From positions 310,001-374,000 of the forward strand of contig CBDCYS010000039.1 of assembly GCA_965224215.1 (NCBI GenBank): a stretch of DNA of 64,000 nt. Reading direction: 5' to 3'. The notes below the pieces were generated by a model. That model ran no database searches. It was not told where the DNA came from and saw only the letters and a list, made by a program, of their open reading frames with translations. The position numbers were made by a program, and so were the translations under genes. Origin of the DNA: CBDCYS01 sp965224215 (lineage in GTDB: Bacteria > Acidobacteriota > Terriglobia > Bryobacterales > UBA6623). Numbering within the stretch: position 1 is the stretch's first letter; every line of letters begins with the position of its first letter. Shown one piece after another: positions 17,598-25,518 of the stretch.

Positions 17598-19416
17598 CTC
17601 GCTGCCGAGTGATAATGTCCTAAACGTGCCAAGTAGAAATGTCCTATTGACAAGGTCAGCCTGGAGGGGTGAGCAAGCAAGGACAACTACTAATGACACA
17701 ACGAGAGCGCGACCGGCTGGTGGCGCTGCGCAAAGCAGACAAAAAACTCATCACGCAAAAGCAGGCCGCCCAGCAGACGGGCCTCAGCGAACGGCATCTG
17801 AGGCGGCTGCTGGCGAAGCTTCGCAGCGAAGGCGCCCAGGCCGTGGTCCATGCCGCGCGGGGCCGCGCGTCCAACCGCAAGCTCAGCGCCAAGGCGGAAA
17901 AACAAGCCGTGGCAATCCTCTCCCAACCCGTCTACGCCGGCTTTGGCCCGACTCTGGCGGCGGAGTATCTCGAGCAGCGCCACGGCGTCCAAGTCGGCCG
18001 CGAAACGCTGCGGGGCTGGATGGCCGCCGCGGGCCTGTGGAAGCCCCGCCGCCGCAAGTCAGGACGCCCGCATCCGTGGCGGCCCCGCCGCAGTTGCCGC
18101 TGCGAGCTGGTGCAATGGGACACCTCCGAGCACGACTGGCTGGAGAGACGCGGGGAGAAGCTGTACCTGATCGGCATGATCGACGACGCCAGCAGCGAGT
18201 TGCTGGCGCGCTTCGTCCGGCACGACTCGGGCGAAGAGAATCGCCGTTTGCTGAAGACGTATCTGGAACAAAACGGCCGACCCGTAGCCTTCTACACCGA
18301 CCGCGCCAGCCTGTTTGTCAACACGCCCAAAAACAGCGCCGGCGAGGATCCCAAGCTCTTGCCTCCCACGCAGATCGGGCGGGCGCTCCAGGAGCTGGAC
18401 ATCGAATCGATCACGGCCTATTCGCCGCAGGCCAAAGGCCGCGTCGAGCGCAGCTTTGGCACCGCCCAGGACCGCCTGGTGAAGGGTCTGCGGGTGGCCG
18501 GGGCCACGACGATCGAACAGGCCAACGCCTACCTGGAAAGCGAGTTTCTGCCCTGGTGGAACGCCACGTTGCGGGTGCAGCCGGCTCACCCCGACGAGGC
18601 GCATCGCGAGCTAGGTCCCGAGCACGATCTGGACTCGGCGCTGAGCCAGGTCGAGACGCGGCGGGTCGCCAACGACTACACGATTCGCTTCCGGGGAAAG
18701 AGCTATCAAATCGACCGCAAGGCGATTGTGCCGGGTCTGCGAAACAGCCGAGTGCGGGTGGAGAGACGCCTGGACGGCGTCCTGGCCGCGCGCTGCGGCA
18801 AGCACGAACTGGCGCTGAAGCGCTGCGGCGCGCAGCCCCAATCGGAGCGCCCGCAGCCCAAGAGCGCCCAGGCGGAACCCGCTGCGGCAGCGGCCGAGAA
18901 GGCTGGCGGCAAAGCTGCCGGCAAGCGAAGCAGCGACTGGATGAAGGACTTCGATCTGAAAGACAGCCCGCCTGTGTGGCAAGCGGCGCAGGCATCCGGC
19001 GCTCGGCGAGACGATACGCAGGACTAGGAGTCGCTGCCAAACCAAGACTCTATGCGGAGCGCCCATCGGGCCGATGCGCTGAGTTGGCAGTCGCTGCCAA
19101 ACCAAGACGCTATGGGGAGCGCCGGGCAAACGGCGCCCAGCGATCGTCGCGTTGGCGAAGCCCAAGGCCTCCGCTCCGAAGCTTCACCAAAGCAATCTCT
19201 GTCACGAACAGAAAACCCTCTGACCGGGAGGCCAGAGGGTCGTCTGCTTCAGCCGATTGCTTGGGAGCCAGCTCCATCGCTTCGGCCTTGGGCATCAAGA
19301 GCAGGCGCGACCCTGCACTCAACGCCAACCACTCTACCATCGCCTCTCCAGCCACCTGCCCCAAAGCGGACATTTCTACTTGGCAGCGATTAGGACATTT
19401 CTACTTGGCGTTGACA
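17598..19416 (+). mobile_element. ISNCY-type insertion sequence, copy 1
   Basis: An element of about 1.82 kb, nearly identical to 40670-42489. It is flanked by a 15-16 bp direct repeat (GGGGGCAGAAAACCC) at 17582-17596 and 19417-19431, its target duplication. Ends are imperfect inverted repeats. GCCAAGTAGAAATGTCC sites lie at 17628-17644 and, inverted, at 19368-19384 and 19393-19409, probably transposase binding sites. After the transposase there are 390 non-coding bases with two direct copies of GTCGCTGCCAAACCAAGAC and a hairpin (ACCCTCTG/CAGAGGGT). Confidence 0.85.
17669..19027 (+). CDS. ISNCY family transposase (integrase-core), copy 1
   Basis: DDE transposase of 452 residues. Its N-terminal helix-turn-helix region includes KQAAQQTGLSERHLRRLL at residues 30-48. 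The rve/integrase core has catalytic acids in VQWDTSEHDWL near 148, AFYTDRASLF near 212 and KGRVERSF near 255. A basic C-terminal tail of about 60 residues is rich in Ala, Gln and Pro. The start at 17669 (GTG, MSKQGQLL) or ATG 17693 (MTQRERDR) is possible; GGAGG just upstream of 17669 favours the first. Five residues differ from the copy at 40742. Intact and probably functional. Confidence 0.9.
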   Translation: MSKQGQLLMTQRERDRLVALRKADKKLITQKQAAQQTGLSERHLRRLLAKLRSEGAQAVVHAARGRASNRKLSAKAEKQAVAILSQPVYAGFGPTLAAEYLEQRHGVQVGRETLRGWMAAAGLWKPRRRKSGRPHPWRPRRSCRCELVQWDTSEHDWLERRGEKLYLIGMIDDASSELLARFVRHDSGEENRRLLKTYLEQNGRPVAFYTDRASLFVNTPKNSAGEDPKLLPPTQIGRALQELDIESITAYSPQAKGRVERSFGTAQDRLVKGLRVAGATTIEQANAYLESEFLPWWNATLRVQPAHPDEAHRELGPEHDLDSALSQVETRRVANDYTIRFRGKSYQIDRKAIVPGLRNSRVRVERRLDGVLAARCGKHELALKRCGAQPQSERPQPKSAQAEPAAAAAEKAGGKAAGKRSSDWMKDFDLKDSPPVWQAAQASGARRDDTQD

Positions 19417-19461
19417 GGGGGCAGAAAACCCTTGCATCCGGAAACATTTTGGTGTATTCTT

Positions 19462-19475
19462 GTATCTAGTGATAC
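19462..19475. promoter_or_regulatory. Palindrome in AT-rich leader of AbrB-like ORF
   Basis: GTATC-TAGT-GATAC lies in an AT-rich stretch about 75 bases before the AbrB-like ORF and is followed by ACTAGATATA. AbrB-fold proteins often bind their own leaders, so an operator is possible. This is inference only. Confidence 0.3.
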
Positions 19476-19548
19476 AACTAGATATACCATTCTCTTTTTT
19501 CGCCCGATAGAGCAGGCCATCTTCTGCTCTCTCTGCTCCAGGAGACCC

Positions 19549-19833
19549 ATGGGATTCCCCACCAAAGTTCAGCTCATTGACCGTAAGAATAGCCGGCAGT
19601 GGTACATCAACTTCCCCTCCGCTCTCGCCCAGGCCATGGAGTTCTCCCGTGGCGAACTCGTCGAGTGGTTCGTGGAAAGTAAAAATCAGCTCGTCCTCAA
19701 CCGTCCGCAGGCGCCGCCTTCTGTTCTAAAAAGAACTCTTCGGCCCGGCTCCTCGACGCCTTCCAAGCCCTCGCCCACGAGGCCTTCGGCCGTGCCGGCC
19801 AGCGGCGCGTCAAGCAAAAAATCGAAACCCTGA
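19549..19833 (+). CDS. AbrB-like N-terminal region of a transposase
   Basis: The first ~62 residues (KVQLIDRKNSRQWYINFP, ALAQAMEF, RGELVEWFVE, QLVLNRP) read as an AbrB/MazE-type swapped-hairpin DNA-binding domain. ATG 19549 has AGGAG five bases upstream. After residue 60 the sequence turns into Pro/Ser/Lys-rich text. At the same place the -1 frame (from 19683, no start codon) begins to encode transposase sequence (LLDAFQALAHEAFGR, then VKQKIETLMLATLVGLGRRTV). The domain therefore probably belongs to one AbrB-DDE transposase whose frame is broken near the A-run at 19728-19732. Programmed -1 shifting is possible, but decay is more likely because a second break follows near 20515. Confidence 0.6.
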   Translation: MGFPTKVQLIDRKNSRQWYINFPSALAQAMEFSRGELVEWFVESKNQLVLNRPQAPPSVLKRTLRPGSSTPSKPSPTRPSAVPASGASSKKSKP

Positions 19834-21178
19834 TGCTGGCTACTTTGGTGGGGCTGGGCCGCCGCACCGTCACCGGTATGCTGCACACCTGCGGCGCCGG
19901 CTTCCAGGATTGGTCGGCCGTCTATCGCCTCTTTTTCAAAGCCCGCCTCGACCCCGGCTCGCTCTTTGCGGTGACCCGCCGCGGGGTCGTCAAAGAACTC
20001 GATCCCGCCGCGCCGCTGGTCGTCGCCATGGACGATTCGCTGCTGCCCAAACGAGGCCCGAAAATCCCCGGCGTCGCCTGGCGCCGCGATCCGCTGGGAC
20101 CGCCCTTTCACACCAACTTCATCCGCGCCCAGCGCGTGCTGGCCATCTCGGCCCTGCCCGGCGCCGACGAGCTCGGCCCGGCCCGCGCCATCCCCGTCGA
20201 CTATCAACACGCGCCCACGCCGCGGCGGCCACGCAACTTGATCAACGCCTCCGACCAAGAACGCAAGCAGTATCGGCAGGCTTGCCGCAAAGACTCGATG
20301 GCGGCCCAAGGCGCCCGCCGGCTGCAGCTTCTGCGGCAGCAGTTGGATCAAGACTCGGGCTCGGCGCAGCGGCCGCTCGAGGTCGTCGTCGACGGCCGTT
20401 TCACCAACTGCGTGGTGTTGCGGCAGCAGCCCTCCAACACGGTTTTGATCGGACGTGTGCGCAAGGACGCCAAGCTCTACCATCTGCCCGCGCCGCCGCC
20501 CGCCGCCGGGGACGACTCTATGGCGAGCGCGCTCCGACGCCGCAGCAGTTGCGCTGCGACGAAGACGTCGAGTGGGAAACGGTCGAAGCCTGGGCGGCCG
20601 GCAAAGTCCATCGCTTTCGCGTCAAGACGCTGTCGCCGCTGCGCTGGCGTCCGGCCGGAGGGCAGCGGAATTTGCGCTTGGTGGTGATCGCGCCGCTGGC
20701 CTACCGGCCGCGCCCGGGCGCCAAGCTGCTCTATCGCCAGCCGGCTTATCTGATCGTCAGCGATCCGGATCTTTCGCTGCAGAGCATCGTGCAGCATTAC
20801 GTGCGGCGCTGGGAGATCGAAGTCAACTTTCGCGACCAGAAGACGCTGCTCGGAGTGGGCGAGGCACAAGTGCGGTATCCGCGTTCGGTGGCCGAGGTGC
20901 CGCGCATGATCGTCGCGGCTTACAGCTGGTTGTTGCTGGCGGCGCGCAGAGCCGCAGCGCCGGAAAATTCCCCCGACGCTTTGCCGCCGCCGAAGTGGCA
21001 GGCGGGCAAGAAGAAGCCGCGCGCCACGACGCAGGATCTGCTCCAGCGACTGCGCGCCGAGCTGTGGGGCGAAGGCTTGCGACATTTCTGCAGCTTCCCC
21101 TTCCCCGGCCAGGCCGGCATGAAGCCCCAGAAACTCCAGCACTCGCTTCCCCAAGCCCTGCTCTACGCTTCCCGCTAG
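19683..21178 (+). pseudogene. DDE transposase (IS701/IS4-like fold), frameshifted
   Basis: Transposase core in two frames. The first frame (conventional start ATG 19833, coding sense from 19683) carries VVAMDDSLLPKRGPKI with the first catalytic Asp and LEVVVDGRFTN with the second. Near 20515 the sense moves to the -1 frame (LYGERAPTPQQLRCDEDVEW), which continues to 21178 with IVQHYVRRWEIEVNFRDQKT carrying the Glu and GVGEAQVRYP. Both shifts go in the same direction and can be explained by single-base losses. With the AbrB-like part upstream this was once a single protein of about 540 residues. Probably inactive. Confidence 0.75.
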
Positions 21179-21228
21179 CGCTTTGGCCCCGCCCCGGCCC
21201 CCTCCCTTGCGGAAAGGCCAAACTCGAG

Positions 21229-23070
21229 AGCGTGGACTTCCGTCCACGCCTTCCATGAGGAGGCTCGGCATTGTCAAGGGAGGAGTGAAGAATTTTCAGC
21301 TGATGGGATGTTGGACCGGGCTTCCATCCGCACTCGTTGGTCGTCGCTGAGGACGCGGTGCTCTATGAAGTTCGATCTAGCGGCGCTGCTCTCTCTGTCT
21401 CGGCCTCTGCGGACCGGGCGTGGACTCGCAGTCGCCGCGAACTCGGTCTGTCCCTTTGCGCTGTTACGATTCCTCAACCTCCTTCAATCCGACGTTCTGA
21501 CTTCCCTGCTTCAATCCGACGTTTCTACTTGCCTGCCTCGATCCGACGTTCTTCCTGCCGTCCCGGGCCTGATTCCATTTGGCATTCGATGCCGCCTTCC
21601 TTTTTCGCTCGGGAGGGAATTCGCGGCTGACAGCCGACACACGAGCGGTCGGCAGGCGGCTCGTTCCGGTGATCCCCTTTCCCTCATATAAGTCCTGCTC
21701 TCCGATCGGCCCGGAGCAGTCCAGGGCGCGCCGAGCGCGGCGAAGCGAACCCTGGACGGCGAGGACCGATCTGGAATCCTGCCAGCAGAGGGAAAGGGAT
21801 TCGCTGCTCGCAGCGGTCTGCTAAGATTCGCATTTCTCAGCGCTAGCCTGCCGCTCGCGGGTTCGTCTGGTAAAACGGATCGAAGTCCACATCCTGACGC
21901 CACAGCACGTGCATCAGCACAGCCAGTTTGCGCGCCACCGCCACGATCGCTTTGCGCTTCGCGCAGGGGCCGCCGCGGGCCGCCAATCCCAGTCCCCAGC
22001 GCCGTAAGTCTGAATCTTCCCCGTGATATCCCAGAATGTATTGCGAACATTGCACCAGCAATCGCCGCAATAATCGGTCACCGCTTTTGGTAATACTCAA
22101 CTGCGGTGAGCACTCGCCCGAGTCGCGGCGCTTGGGCCGCAGCCCCATGCGGGGTCCGGCGTCTCGACTGCTCCCGAGCCGCTGCGGATCGTTGTCCAGA
22201 TTCAACACGAATGCCAGCGAGGTGATCGGTCCCACTCCGCGGATCGAGCGTAAACCTTGCGTCGCGGGATATTTTCCCTCCGCCAGCTTCTCGATATGTT
22301 TGTCATAGCGGAGGATTGCGGCGCTGACGTGTTGGATCACCTCGAGCAACGGCTCGAGCGCGACCCGCAGCTCGTCGGGCAGCTGGGGGCTGGCTTTCTT
22401 TACGAAGGCCTCGCTGCGCGAAGCCGGCAAGCGGCCCCCGAAACTCTTCACGGTGCCGCGCACGCTGTTGATCAGTTTCGTGCGTGTCTCGACCAGGGTT
22501 TCCCGCGCTTTCAGCACGGCGCGGTCGCATTGGCTGGCCAGCGAACGGGGCTCGACGGCGTTCAGCATCTCGGGCATCCGCAGCCCCAACTCGGCCAGCC
22601 GTTCGGCGTCGCTGCGATCGTCCTTCGACAGCGATTGGGTGATCAGCGCCAGGCGGTGCGTGTCGGCCATCAGCGGCTCGTGCCCCAGCCGCTCGAGCAA
22701 GCGGTAGATCCAGTTGGCGTGGCAGCCGGCTTCGAGCACCACCCGCATCGCGGCCCAGCCGCCGAAGTAGCGCTCGAACGCTGCCGGCGAGGTGCTCAGC
22801 TTCTTGCGCTCGACGATGTTGCCGTCCAGATCGATCAAGCAGACATGGCTGTGCTTATCGCCCAGATCCACCCCGGCCACGACGTTCAGGCCTTGTTCGA
22901 TCATCTTCCGTTTCGACACTTCTCTGAAAGTTTTGCTATTGTTTTTCATGGCTCGTCATCCTCCTTTTTTTCGTAATGGAAAAAACCTGGGATCGCCGCC
23001 GCAGGCGGCGAAGCCCGTTTGGGGAGTTTAGCTCACTCCCCGGATGACGAACCTCCTCATTTCATCTCTG
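21229..23070 (-). mobile_element. IS110-type insertion sequence, right copy (inverted)
   Basis: Inverted partner of 15607-17371. Terminal repeats are at 21255-21271 and 23044-23060, each with one mismatch to the left copy. Homology extends outward to 23070 and inward through the palindrome at 21229-21250. The 3' non-coding end is about 75 bases longer than in the left copy because a 27-bp unit (TCAATCCGACGTT...) occurs three times rather than twice, plus an extra stretch near 21550-21600. The two copies enclose all other elements of the island like a composite transposon. Confidence 0.85.
21843..22949 (-). CDS. IS110 family transposase/recombinase (right copy)
   Basis: 368-residue DEDD recombinase, intact. 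The same motifs as at 15727 are seen: AGVDLGDKH, VVLEAG, SLSKDDRSDAERLAELG, GVGPITSLAF and RRDSGECSPQL. Five residues differ from the left copy (for example Gln to Arg near position 14, Arg to Cys next to the SGE motif). The ATG is preceded by AGGAGGATGACGAGCC. The high similarity suggests recent duplication or gene conversion between copies. Convergent with the left copy across the island. Confidence 0.93.
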   Translation of the reverse strand: MKNNSKTFREVSKRKMIEQGLNVVAGVDLGDKHSHVCLIDLDGNIVERKKLSTSPAAFERYFGGWAAMRVVLEAGCHANWIYRLLERLGHEPLMADTHRLALITQSLSKDDRSDAERLAELGLRMPEMLNAVEPRSLASQCDRAVLKARETLVETRTKLINSVRGTVKSFGGRLPASRSEAFVKKASPQLPDELRVALEPLLEVIQHVSAAILRYDKHIEKLAEGKYPATQGLRSIRGVGPITSLAFVLNLDNDPQRLGSSRDAGPRMGLRPKRRDSGECSPQLSITKSGDRLLRRLLVQCSQYILGYHGEDSDLRRWGLGLAARGGPCAKRKAIVAVARKLAVLMHVLWRQDVDFDPFYQTNPRAAG

Positions 23071-23174
23071 CTGTTACGTGTCGCACCTTTCCGCGATACA
23101 GCGGCGCTGCCTCGTGCTGGAGTACGATGTTCTACAGCGATTGCATTCACAAATCACAAGGAGTCCTGACTTAA

Positions 23175-24281
23175 ATGAGTGAACAAACTACCGGCCTAAA
23201 CCTCCCGATCGTAAACCGCCGGTCATTCCTAAAGACCACCGGAGCCGGCTTGATAGCCGCCGGAGTCGGCGGCCTTCTGGCCCCCTTCGCCGCGAACGCC
23301 CAGCGTGACTGGAGCGGTAAAAACCCAGTTCGCTATCCCGATCCCGATATCGTCGTCATCGACCCCCGGTTCGCCAAATACAAGCTGGGCAATACGCCGA
23401 TCCAGCGTCTTCACGTCGGTTCGCTCTGGGCCGAAGGACCCGCCTGGAACGCAGTCGGGCGATATCTGCTCTGGAGCGACATCCCGAACAACCTCCAGAG
23501 GCGCTGGCTCGAGGACGACGGTCACGTCAGCGTGTTCCGCAACCCGGCGGGCAACAGCAACGGCAACACCTTCGACTACAGAGGACGCCAAATCGCCTGC
23601 GAGCACGGCAACCGCCGCGTGGTTCGCTATGAGCACGACGGCAGCGTCACCGTTCTGGCCGACAAATGGGACGGCAAGCCGCTCAACGCGCCGAACGATG
23701 CCGTTGTCCATCCGAATACGGAGGACATCTGGTTCACCGACCCGGGTTACGGCAGCTTGATGAACTATGAAGGCAAAAAGAGCAAGCTGCACCTGAAGGA
23801 GGCCGTCTACCGTGTCGACGGTAAGAGCGGCAAGATGGAAATGGTCACCGATGACATCTTCAAACCCAACGGCCTGTGCTTCTCGGCGGACTACAAAATG
23901 CTCTACGTTGCCGACAGCGGGTCCACGCACTACCCCGAAGCGCCCAAGGACATCAAAGTCTGGGACATCGGCGGCGAGAAGAAACTGAGCAACGGCCGCC
24001 GCTTCGCCTCGATGGATCTCCCCGGCGTGGGAGCGGGAATCGCCGACGGCATCCGTGCGGACGTCGATGGCAACATCTGGGCCAGCGCCGGCTGGGTTGG
24101 CGACGGCTACGACGGAGTGCACATCTTCGCACCCGACGGAGTCCGCATCGGCCAAATCCGGTTGCCCGAGATCTGTTCCAACGTGTGCTTCGGAGGAACC
24201 AAGCGTAACCGGCTATTCATGACCGGCAGCCAGTCGCTCTATTCGGTCTATGTTGAGACCCAGGGAGCGCACATTACCTAA
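23175..24281 (+). CDS. SMP-30/gluconolactonase family protein with Tat signal
   Basis: Six-bladed beta-propeller lactonase of the SMP-30/LRE group, 368 residues. The N-terminus has a twin-arginine signal (NRRSFLKTTGAGLIAAGVGG, residues 14-33) ending near ANAQ, so export in folded form is expected. Family motifs: EGPAWNAVGRYLLWSDI near 92, GNTFDYRGR, NAPNDAVVHPNTEDIWFTDPGYG near 175, KPNGLCFSADYKMLYVADSG near 230 and ADGIRADVDGNIWAS near 292. Metal-binding Glu, Asn and Asp positions appear kept. AAGGAG lies 11 bases before ATG 23175. It may hydrolyse sugar lactones; the substrate is unknown. It directly follows the mobile island, whose right end lies 104 bases upstream. Confidence 0.9.
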   Translation: MSEQTTGLNLPIVNRRSFLKTTGAGLIAAGVGGLLAPFAANAQRDWSGKNPVRYPDPDIVVIDPRFAKYKLGNTPIQRLHVGSLWAEGPAWNAVGRYLLWSDIPNNLQRRWLEDDGHVSVFRNPAGNSNGNTFDYRGRQIACEHGNRRVVRYEHDGSVTVLADKWDGKPLNAPNDAVVHPNTEDIWFTDPGYGSLMNYEGKKSKLHLKEAVYRVDGKSGKMEMVTDDIFKPNGLCFSADYKMLYVADSGSTHYPEAPKDIKVWDIGGEKKLSNGRRFASMDLPGVGAGIADGIRADVDGNIWASAGWVGDGYDGVHIFAPDGVRIGQIRLPEICSNVCFGGTKRNRLFMTGSQSLYSVYVETQGAHIT

Positions 24282-24434
24282 TCGAGAATTGCGCGGGGGC
24301 TGAGAACCACGTTCGGACGAACCGCATACCAGAGACGCCCAAACCAGCCTCAGCGTGTGGACCAAGCGGCTAGTGATCTCATGGTTGTGAGATCTGATTG
24401 TGACGCTAATGAATCGCAGTGTCTGGCTGTGAGG

Positions 24435-24719
24435 CTAGTGAATTGCGGTGTTTCTCGCGACGCCATCCAGCTCACCGGCGTCGCAATCGGAGCTGTCGAT
24501 CTCGTCTCCAAGGAACTGAATGATGGAAACGCCTGATCGCGCCCACCGCAGTACAGGGATATCGTCCGGGAAGAAGGAAGACACGGCTGATACATTCGGG
24601 CTAAGCGACCGATCGGGGCCAAGGGTGTTATGTTGGACTGTCGGCTGCTGATTTTGGGTGTCAAGGCTGCCCGCTTGACTTCGTAGGGATAGACCGGGTC
24701 CTGGAATCGGCTGCGTCAT
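24435..24719 (-). CDS. Small protein of unknown function
   Basis: 94-residue ORF starting MTQPIPGPGLSLRSQ. Support comes from a very good ribosome site (AAGGAG, 6-base spacing) and from its position divergent to the methyltransferase at 24883 across an AT-rich 163-base gap. The protein is rich in Ser, Asp, Gln and Pro with no signal or membrane segment. The C-terminal half (DDIPVLRWARSGVSIIQFLGDEIDSSDCDAGEL) is acidic. No family is recognised. Sequence just beyond its end contains a degenerate direct repeat (TGTGACGCTAATGAATCGC / TGTGAGGCTAGTGAATTGC). It may be a small regulatory or modified peptide, or not expressed. Confidence 0.4.
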   Translation of the reverse strand: MTQPIPGPGLSLRSQAGSLDTQNQQPTVQHNTLGPDRSLSPNVSAVSSFFPDDIPVLRWARSGVSIIQFLGDEIDSSDCDAGELDGVARNTAIH

Positions 24720-24882
24720 CTCGTTCTCCTTGCTCTCTATATAGGTATACGCGATCGAGACGAGAAAACCGACATTGTTTATGTTTTTTTGTGTCAACGT
24801 CCCCGTATTTCGCAAAACTCTTCAGCTAAACTAAGCCGGCCCGCGCGAAGGGATACGCGCATTTCACACAAGGAGCACTAAA

Positions 24883-25518
24883 ATCCGGCTCACAATTCCA
24901 AAGCTGCATCAGCCCTTCGCCCGTTATTTCAGGCAGAAGAGGTTTCGGCAGTTTTGGCGTGCTTTCAGGCTGTCGGCGGAAACACGCGTTCTCGACGTCG
25001 GCGGATACGAGTACTACTGGCGTTATTTCGATCAGGTACCCCGCGTGACGATGGTCAACATGGACCGCTCCGTCGACCGCACTCCCGATTTTGACTGGGT
25101 GATCGCGGATGCCCGCCAACTGCCTTTCGCCGAGGGGGCGTTTGACGTGATTTTCGCAAACTCGATCATTGAGCACGTCGGCGATCAAGCAAGCCGCCAA
25201 ACCTTTGCCACCGAAGTAGCGCGGGTCGGCAAACGCTATTACGTTCAGACACCCAACCAGAGGTTTCCGGTCGAGCCCCATCTGTGGACCCCGTTCATCC
25301 ACTATTTGCCCGCGGCAGTTCAAAAGCGGCTGTTGCGGAACTTCACGGTTTGGGGCTGGCTGGTCCGGCCAACTCAGCAAGGGTGCGACGAATTCGTCGA
25401 TGAGGTCCGCTTGCTGACGGCCCGCGAACTCAAATCGTTGTTCCCTCACGCGGAAATCTGGAAGGAGCGGGTGCTAGGCTTGACGAAGTCCCTGATCGCT
25501 GTGTCGAATCGCTCATGA
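24883..25518 (+). CDS. Class I SAM-dependent methyltransferase, start codon unusual
   Basis: Methyltransferase whose first conventional start is GTG 25045. The essential SAM-binding motif I (TRVLDVGGYEYYW) lies upstream at about 24982-25020 in the same frame, so the gene must begin earlier. A strong AAGGAG at 24870-24875 stands before ACT AAA ATC CGG. Translation from the ATC at 24883, or from a mutated ATG at 24877, would give IRLTIPKLHQPFARYF..., a sensible N-terminus. Later motifs: VIADARQLPFAEGAFDVIFA, IIEHV and YYVQTPNQRFPVEPH, as in methyltransferase 11-type proteins. ATGA overlap with the next gene (25515) shows coupling. Substrate unknown. Confidence 0.65.
   Translation: MRLTIPKLHQPFARYFRQKRFRQFWRAFRLSAETRVLDVGGYEYYWRYFDQVPRVTMVNMDRSVDRTPDFDWVIADARQLPFAEGAFDVIFANSIIEHVGDQASRQTFATEVARVGKRYYVQTPNQRFPVEPHLWTPFIHYLPAAVQKRLLRNFTVWGWLVRPTQQGCDEFVDEVRLLTARELKSLFPHAEIWKERVLGLTKSLIAVSNRS

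Larger units (their letters stand above)
17526..21228 (+). mobile_element. Decayed AbrB/DDE transposase element (interrupted by ISNCY)
   Basis: Sequence between the IS110 copies other than the ISNCY element. It carries an AbrB-like ORF (19549) and a frameshifted DDE transposase (to 21178). Short inverted matches near both ends (CTCAAGTTTGGC at 17525-17536 and GCCAAACTCGAG near 21217-21228, one mismatch) may be its terminal repeats. Boundaries are tentative. Confidence 0.4.

Noticed and set aside
17560..19833. Very long + strand frame of 757 residues
   Set aside because: It runs out of frame through the ISNCY transposase; only its last 94 codons (from 19549) look like protein.
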